64,000 bases of DNA, from positions 62,001 through 126,000 of the forward strand of contig NZ_NSET01000025.1 in NCBI RefSeq assembly GCF_009192945.1, read 5' to 3'. Both the position numbers and the translations under genes were made by a program. Below the pieces are notes generated by a model, which was given only the letters and a program-made list of their open reading frames with translations, was not told where the DNA came from and ran no database searches. Source of the DNA: Xanthomonas maliensis (lineage in GTDB: Bacteria; Pseudomonadota; Gammaproteobacteria; Xanthomonadales; Xanthomonadaceae). Numbering within the stretch: position 1 is the first letter of the stretch; every line of letters starts with the position of its first letter. Shown piece after piece: positions 58,886 to 64,000 of this stretch.

Positions 58886-59755
58886 TCACGCCTGAGCCGT
58901 CGCCTCGCGCACGAAGTCTTCATAAGTGCGCAACGGACGTCCCAGCATGGCCTGCAAGTTGGCAACCGTGCCCTCGGCCGCGTGCATGCCCACACGCTGG
59001 ATGCCGGCCATCATCAGGCGCATGTCATAGGCGAACCAGGATGGACCGTAGGTCGCCAGCTGCGCCTCGAAGGCTGCCACGTCATCGCCGGCGTAGGCGA
59101 TCTGGCGGCCAAGCGCTGCGCTCCAGACCTGTGCGGCGTCCGCACCGGTGAGCGCCCGCGGGCCGACCAATTCGAGCGTGACCCGCGGCAACCGTCCGTC
59201 GGCACGGTCGCGTCGCAGCAACTCGACCACGGCGATATCGGCAATGTCGCGGGTATCGATCATGGCGACGCCCTTGCTGCCGATCGGCATCGGATAAATG
59301 CCATCGTCGGTGATGGTTTGTTGCACCGTGCCTTCGTTTTGCATGAAGTACGCCGGCCGCAGAATCGTTGCCGGAATGTCGAGACGTTCGATCATGCGCT
59401 CGACCGTGTGCTTGCCAGTGAAGTGCGGCACGTTGGTGTACGTATCGGCATGGATCACCGACAGGTACACGATGCGCTCGATGCCGGCCTCCCTGGCCAG
59501 ATTCAATGCGATCAGCGCCTGGGTCACTTCGTCTGGCGTGACCGCATTCAACAGGAACAGCGTGCGCACCGATGCCAGCGCGGCACGCATCGAGGCAACA
59601 TCGGTGAGATCGGCCACCACTTCGGTGACAGCTGCCGGGAAAGCGCGTTTGCCTTGCTGGCGGACCAGCGCCTTGACCTCTGCGCCCGCGTTGGCGAGGC
59701 CCTGGGTGACGAGGGAACCGACGGTGCCAGTGGCTCCGGTGACGAGAATGCTCAT
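58886..59755 (-). CDS. NmrA-like NAD(P)-binding reductase
   Basis: A 289-residue atypical SDR. The nucleotide loop is MSILVTGATGTVGSLVTQGL. Other features are EVVADLTDVASMRAALASVR, YLSVIHADTYTNVPHFTGKH and ATILRPAYFMQNE, as in NmrA/QorB-type quinone reductases and redox sensors. No classical Tyr-Lys pair is clear, so activity is uncertain. Divergent from a LysR gene with an operator between. Confidence 0.85.
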   Translation of the reverse strand: MSILVTGATGTVGSLVTQGLANAGAEVKALVRQQGKRAFPAAVTEVVADLTDVASMRAALASVRTLFLLNAVTPDEVTQALIALNLAREAGIERIVYLSVIHADTYTNVPHFTGKHTVERMIERLDIPATILRPAYFMQNEGTVQQTITDDGIYPMPIGSKGVAMIDTRDIADIAVVELLRRDRADGRLPRVTLELVGPRALTGADAAQVWSAALGRQIAYAGDDVAAFEAQLATYGPSWFAYDMRLMMAGIQRVGMHAAEGTVANLQAMLGRPLRTYEDFVREATAQA

Positions 59756-59910
59756 GGTGACTCTCCTGCTGTGGATGGAGGAATGGACTGCTCTGCGCGA
59801 CTTCGCCGGCTCAGGCCTTGGTACTGAAGGCGGTAGAGGCGTCGCGCTGCGGTGGAGAAACGATATGCCGTTGCACTGCTTGTACGAAGACGCCAAGATG
59901 TAGACATCCC

Positions 59911-59926
59911 GTTTCAAATGTGAAAC
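59911..59926. promoter_or_regulatory. Palindrome before the LysR gene
   Basis: GTTTCA and TGAAAC form a perfect inverted repeat with a 4-base spacer, ending 3 bases before the LysR start codon. It is probably an operator for the LysR protein and leaves no room for a ribosome site. Confidence 0.55.
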
Positions 59927-59929
59927 ACC

Positions 59930-60805
59930 ATGGATCTCAATGCCCTGATCGATTTCTCCTTGGTTGCCGCCAACCAGGGGCTGGGCAAGGCCAGCCGTGC
60001 CAGCGGCAGATCGAAGGCGACCTTGTCGCGGCGGATCACCGAGCTCGAGGAACAGCTGGGGGTGCGCCTGGTCGAGCGCAGTGCGCGCGGGCTCAAGCTC
60101 ACCGAGGCAGGACAGCAGTTGATGGAGCGCACCGAGGTGCCGTTGAGCGAGGTGGCCGAGGCGATGACGGCCGCACGCGAGGGGCTGTCGACACCGCGAG
60201 GACGCTTGCGCGTGGCGTCTCCGGCGCTGTTCTCCCAGCTGGCGATGGGACGCCTTGGCGCAGACTTCTGTGCGGCCTATCCGGAGATCACGCTCGAGGT
60301 GGTGGCCGAGGACCGCATGGTCGACCTGGTAGACGAGCAATTCGATCTCGCGATCCGCATCGACCCAAGCCCAGACAGCCGCTTGGTCGGGCGCTGCTTT
60401 GCCAAGGATCGCTTGGTGGTGGTGGCCGCACCGTCTGTCGCGATGCCGTCAGGCGACGCGGTCCATCAGGTTCCGGGTGTGGTGATGTCGAACTTCGAGC
60501 CGACCACCTGGACGCTGGATGGCGGGCGCCTGGTTCTGGAGCCGGTCCCGCGGATGCGGCTGTCCTCGTTCCTGATGGTGCGCGATGCGGTGATCGCCGG
60601 TGGCGGCGTTGCGTTGATTCCGCAGTCGATCGCAGGAGATCCGCTGGCGCGTGGCGAGTTGGTGCAGTGGGGCGCCATCGCCGGCGTGGAACCTGCGTTG
60701 TGGGTCCTGCACACCTCCAGGCGCCTGGCTGCACCGAAGGTGCGCGCCTTCGTGGAGTTCATCTGCGCCCGCTATCCGGACGGGTCGCTGGTGTTGCAGG
60801 TCTAG
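59930..60805 (+). CDS. LysR-family regulator, divergent from the NmrA-like gene
   Basis: A 291-residue LysR protein. The N-terminal helix-turn-helix is IDFSLVAANQGLGKASRASG, followed by KATLSRRITELEEQLGVRLV. The effector domain (GRLRVASPALFSQLAMGRLG) ends FVEFICARYPDGSLVLQV. It probably controls the divergent reductase. The ATG is immediately behind a palindrome, so the message may be leaderless. Confidence 0.88.
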   Translation: MDLNALIDFSLVAANQGLGKASRASGRSKATLSRRITELEEQLGVRLVERSARGLKLTEAGQQLMERTEVPLSEVAEAMTAAREGLSTPRGRLRVASPALFSQLAMGRLGADFCAAYPEITLEVVAEDRMVDLVDEQFDLAIRIDPSPDSRLVGRCFAKDRLVVVAAPSVAMPSGDAVHQVPGVVMSNFEPTTWTLDGGRLVLEPVPRMRLSSFLMVRDAVIAGGGVALIPQSIAGDPLARGELVQWGAIAGVEPALWVLHTSRRLAAPKVRAFVEFICARYPDGSLVLQV

Positions 60806-61163
60806 GGCAGTCAGGCCCTGCAGTCGAACGTGCGCCAAGCCGGTTAGCGCGTGATGTGCTCGCGTACGCCCCGCGTGGAGCTCGCCTGGGCCGTCTCGCT
60901 TGCACTCCGGCAAATACCGCCAGGATCTGGTGGGCGGCAGCGTTGCTGCGGTCTGAAGACGGCCGACGGCACGGATCCGGCGGGCGTGAGGGCCAGCGCG
61001 TCGTCGTCGTCGTCGACAGCGGGTAGACTGGCCCGATCGCAACAAGGAGCTTGCAATGGGCCGATGCCATCTGTCGCATCGTGGCAGCGATGCCTGGCCG
61101 GACGGATCGCACGCCCGCGGCGTCAGCGATGATGCGCACGCTCGGCGCTGACGACGCATTGCC
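60806..61163. other. Non-coding leader of the exopolysaccharide cluster
   Basis: About 360 bases before the first glycosyltransferase. It contains a short GTC/GTCGTC run near 61000 and probably the cluster promoter. No gene recognised. Confidence 0.45.
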
Positions 61164-62306
61164 GTGCATATCATCCTCGCCACCGAGTCGATCCGGCACC
61201 CGCTCACCGGGGTAGGACGCTATACCCAGGAGTTGGCCGCGCAGTTGGCCGCGCTGCCGCAGATCCAGTCGTTGCGGTATTTGCACGGCCGCCGTCTGCT
61301 CGCGCAACTGCCGACTCCCGGACCGGGGTCGACGCTGACACCGTGGATACGCGACCGCTTCTCGCACGTCGGCCTGGCCACCGATGTCTATCGGCGGCTC
61401 AACAATCTCGCCAAGGCACGCGCGTTGCGGGGACAAGGCAAGGCCCTGTTTCACGGCTGCAACTACTACGTGCCCGCCTTCGATGGACCGAGTATCGCGA
61501 CCTTCCACGATATTTCCATCTATCGCTGGGCGCAGTGCCATCGTGCCGATCGTGTGCGCTACATGCGCAAGGAACTGCAGCTGGCAGTGCAGCGTGCGCA
61601 ACTGATATTGACCGTCTCGGAATTCTCGCGGCAGGAAATCGCCGCGCACTTCGCCTTGCCCAGTGCCCGGATCCGAGCGATTCCCCTGGCCGCCGACCCG
61701 GCGTTCCGGCCGCAGACGTCCGCCGAACTGGCGGCGCCACTGCGGGAGTTCGGCCTGGACCGTGATGCCTATTGCCTATGCATCAGCACCATCGAGCCGC
61801 GCAAGAACATCGACACCCTGCTAACCGCGTATGCCGCCCTGCCGGCGGCACTGCGCACCCGTCATCCGTTGGTGATCGCCGGCCACAGCGGTTGGTCCAG
61901 TACGGCGTTGCATGCACGGATGCGCCAGGCCGAGCAGGAAGGATGGCTGCGCTACCTCGGTTATGTCCCGCAGTCGCGTCTGCCCGCCCTGCTGGCCGGC
62001 GCACGTCTGTTCGTCTTTCCCTCGCTCTATGAAGGCTTCGGGCTGCCGGTGCTGGAAGCCATGGCCAGCGGGACACCGGTATTGTGTTCGCGCGCGTCCG
62101 CCTTGCCGGAGGTGGCTGGCACGGCGGCCGAGTTGTTCGATCCGGCCGACAGCATCGCGCTCGGCCAGGCGTTGGTCCGTGGCCTGGAGGACGCCACCTG
62201 GCGAGCGACCGCGCGTCAGGCCGGGCTGGACCGTGCGACGCAATTCAGCTGGCAGCGTTGCGCCGCATTGACGGCCGACGCCTATCGCGATGTGCTTGCC
62301 GCTTGA
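61164..62306 (+). CDS. GT4-family glycosyltransferase
   Basis: A 380-residue sugar transferase of GT-B fold. Start: MHIILATESIRHPLTGVGRY. The donor-binding half has CLCISTIEPRKNIDTLLTAY, GHSGWSSTALHARMRQAEQE, and the E-x7-E motif in SLYEGFGLPVLEAMASGTP. Related enzymes are often mannosyltransferases of exopolysaccharide loci. It overlaps the next transferase start by 4 bases (TTGA). Confidence 0.88.
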   Translation: MHIILATESIRHPLTGVGRYTQELAAQLAALPQIQSLRYLHGRRLLAQLPTPGPGSTLTPWIRDRFSHVGLATDVYRRLNNLAKARALRGQGKALFHGCNYYVPAFDGPSIATFHDISIYRWAQCHRADRVRYMRKELQLAVQRAQLILTVSEFSRQEIAAHFALPSARIRAIPLAADPAFRPQTSAELAAPLREFGLDRDAYCLCISTIEPRKNIDTLLTAYAALPAALRTRHPLVIAGHSGWSSTALHARMRQAEQEGWLRYLGYVPQSRLPALLAGARLFVFPSLYEGFGLPVLEAMASGTPVLCSRASALPEVAGTAAELFDPADSIALGQALVRGLEDATWRATARQAGLDRATQFSWQRCAALTADAYRDVLAA

Positions 62307-63475
62307 GTTGCGCGGCCACGCCAGTGCGGGTGCTGCACGTCTACAAGACTGGTCTGCCAGAGACCATGGGTGGCATCGAACAAGTGGTGCGGACACTTGC
62401 CACGCAGTCGTCCCGGTACGGGGTGGACAGTCAAGTGGTGACCTTGTGCGCCGACGGGCGTCTGGCAGGCACCGTCCAGGACGACAACTATCTGCTGCAT
62501 CGCTTCCAGCGCGACGTCGAGCTGGCATCGATGCCGGTATCGTTGCGGCTGTTGCGTCAGTTCGCTGGCCTGGCACGGCGGGTCGATCTGGTCCACTACC
62601 ACTTTCCCTGGCCGCTGATGGATCTGCTGCACTTCGCCAGCGCGATTCGGACGCCGTCGGTCCTGACCTACCATTCCGACATCGTGCGTCAGCGCCAGCT
62701 GTTGCGTCTGTATCGGCCGTTGCAGGACCGCTTTCTTGCTGCAGTCGATCGCATCGTGGCGACGTCGCCGAACTATCGTGCCACCAGCCCCGTCCTGGCA
62801 CGGCATCACGCCAAGCTGAGCGTGATCCCGATCGGCCTGGATCGCTCCGTCCATCACGATCCCACGCCTGAACGCGTGCAAGCCTGGCGTGCGCGCCTCG
62901 GGCCGCGCTTCTTCCTGTTCGTCGGCGTCCTGCGCTACTACAAGGGGCTGCCTTACCTGCTGCAGGCGGTGCGCGACATGCAGATTCCAGTGGTCATCGT
63001 GGGCGATGGCCCGGAAGGTGCACGCCTGCGCCGCCAGGCGCGCGAGCTGAATCTTGCGCACGTGCATTTCCTGGGAGCGCTCGACGACGCCGACAAGCAT
63101 GCGCTGCTGACCCTGTGCGACGGACTGGTGTTTCCCTCGCATCTGCGTTCGGAAGCCTTCGGCATCACTTTGCTGGAGGCCGCGATGCATGCCAAACCGA
63201 TGATTTCCTGCGAGATCGGTACCGGAACCAGCTTCGTCAACGTCGCTGGGCAGACGGGCTTGGTGGTGGCGCCAGCCGACCCAGTGGCCTTACGCGATGC
63301 AATGCGTTATCTATGGGAGCATCCGCAGGTGGCCGCGGCGATGGGGCAGGAGGCGCTGCGGCGCTATCGGCAATGGTTCACCGGCACGGCCATGGTGCAG
63401 TCCTACGCTGCGCTCTATCGCCAGGTTTGCGGCACCACCGCGCAGACCGACATGCGCTCAGGGAGAGAAGGATGA
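62303..63475 (+). CDS. GT4-family glycosyltransferase, second in the cluster
   Basis: A 390-residue transferase. VRVLHVYKTGLPETMGGIEQ is the acceptor-side start, VDLVHYHFPWPLMDL and TYHSDIVRQRQLLRLYRP follow, and the donor half has FFLFVGVLRYYKGLPYLLQA and the E-x7-E region SEAFGITLLEAAMHAKPMIS. The start is a TTG overlapping the previous stop, or a GTG seven codons later. Translationally coupled. The same operon leads to a GumD-like gene. Confidence 0.88.
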   Translation: MSCAATPVRVLHVYKTGLPETMGGIEQVVRTLATQSSRYGVDSQVVTLCADGRLAGTVQDDNYLLHRFQRDVELASMPVSLRLLRQFAGLARRVDLVHYHFPWPLMDLLHFASAIRTPSVLTYHSDIVRQRQLLRLYRPLQDRFLAAVDRIVATSPNYRATSPVLARHHAKLSVIPIGLDRSVHHDPTPERVQAWRARLGPRFFLFVGVLRYYKGLPYLLQAVRDMQIPVVIVGDGPEGARLRRQARELNLAHVHFLGALDDADKHALLTLCDGLVFPSHLRSEAFGITLLEAAMHAKPMISCEIGTGTSFVNVAGQTGLVVAPADPVALRDAMRYLWEHPQVAAAMGQEALRRYRQWFTGTAMVQSYAALYRQVCGTTAQTDMRSGREG

Positions 63476-63541
63476 AGGGGGAGGGATGCTGATCACATCG
63501 CACCAGGGGCCAACGGCCCCATGTCGGGCCGTGGCGCAAGG

Positions 63542-64000
63542 ATGAGTTCGCTCGAGCGATCGCTGCCGCATGCATCGACCGCCGCTGGGCTAAGTAGCGA
63601 TCTGCTCGGATCGGTCGCCAGCGTGACGAAGGCGATCGATGGGGTGATGGTCGTCGGCAGCGGACTGCTGGCCTATGCCAGCTGGGTCGGGCAGCCGATG
63701 TTGCCGCAGGCACCGCACTACGGTTACGCGCTGCTGGCGGCCGCCGCGCTGACCTGGGGTGTGTTCGCGCGCCTGTCGCTCTACCGTCAGCGCCACCGAT
63801 CAGCCGCGACATCGGTGACCGGGCGCGTGTTGACTGGATGGGCGATCGTCCTGGGTGCGTTGATGGCCATCGGGGCGTTGAGCGACAGTGCCGGCGACGT
63901 TTCCCGTCGCTGGTTGCTGTATTGGGCCGGATACGGGGGATTGGGCCTGGTGGCTGCGCGCCGCGCGCTGGAAGCCACGCTTGCTTGGCTCTACCGTCAT
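63542..64000 (+). CDS. GumD-like priming sugar-phosphate transferase, cut by the window end
   Basis: The first 153 codons are visible. Helices lie near 33-50 (AIDGVMVVGSGLLAYASWVG), 60-78 (YGYALLAAAALTWGVFARLS), 92-115 (VTGRVLTGWAIVLGALMAIG) and 123-142 (RRWLLYWAGYGGLGLVAARR). This matches the membrane domain of undecaprenyl-phosphate glucose-phosphate transferases such as GumD. The catalytic domain lies outside the window. It would start repeat-unit assembly for the adjacent glycosyltransferases. This is likely a second exopolysaccharide cluster, as the order differs from the gum operon. Confidence 0.75.
   Translation, partial: MSSLERSLPHASTAAGLSSDLLGSVASVTKAIDGVMVVGSGLLAYASWVGQPMLPQAPHYGYALLAAAALTWGVFARLSLYRQRHRSAATSVTGRVLTGWAIVLGALMAIGALSDSAGDVSRRWLLYWAGYGGLGLVAARRALEATLAWLYRH

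Overview
The window reads as chromosome of a Xanthomonas-type gammaproteobacterium. The background has high GC, dense reading frames and many shadow frames. It carries a GumD-like exopolysaccharide gene, the Xanthomonas-style interspersed palindromes (ccttctccc/gggagaagg and related), a chromosomal integron-type cassette array, and IS5- and IS256-family elements typical of this genus. The assignment rests on protein and repeat recognition, not on a database search.

Layout. 0-4.1 kb: a lipoprotein, an unknown gene, a divergent arsH/arsR pair sharing one palindrome, a TetR regulator, and a complete IS5-family element directly behind the tetR stop codon. 4.1-8.0 kb: an Imm52-like orphan and an array of seven attC sites with six cassettes (DUF6869, COQ7-like di-iron protein, two small membrane proteins, a secreted protein, an AHSA1/SRPBCC protein) and no integrase. 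8.0-32.2 kb: mostly core-like genes. These are two tandem 525-residue beta-helix surface proteins, an RluA-type pseudouridine synthase, a retropepsin-like protein without catalytic aspartates, an esterase, a ParE-type toxin fused to a membrane anchor with its antitoxin, a cardiolipin synthase-like enzyme, KptA, SDR/LysR, a chemoreceptor, a KgtP-like transporter, and a five-gene MarR-DUF1656-HlyD-OMF-FUSC efflux operon.

32.3-49.7 kb is the accessory region of most interest. folE is followed by jetA and jetB, a 1 kb gap packed with repeats, and jetC, which together are the condensin part of a Wadjet/Mks system. No JetD/MksG nuclease follows. JetC carries a long basic, histone-H1-like tail. Next comes an Rhs polymorphic-toxin locus. 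It has two exported halves, an in-frame stop inside the Rhs core, a low-GC HNH nuclease tip and a DUF4265 candidate immunity gene. After it lies a pile-up of IS256 fragments plus one full IS256-family copy, ending a few bases from the hairpin behind gltD.

49.7-64 kb: gltD and gltB (glutamate synthase) separated by a second tandem palindrome array, two I78-type inhibitor-like lipoproteins flanking a type IB topoisomerase, an NmrA-like reductase divergent from its LysR regulator, and the start of an exopolysaccharide cluster (two GT4 glycosyltransferases and a GumD-like priming transferase cut by the window end).
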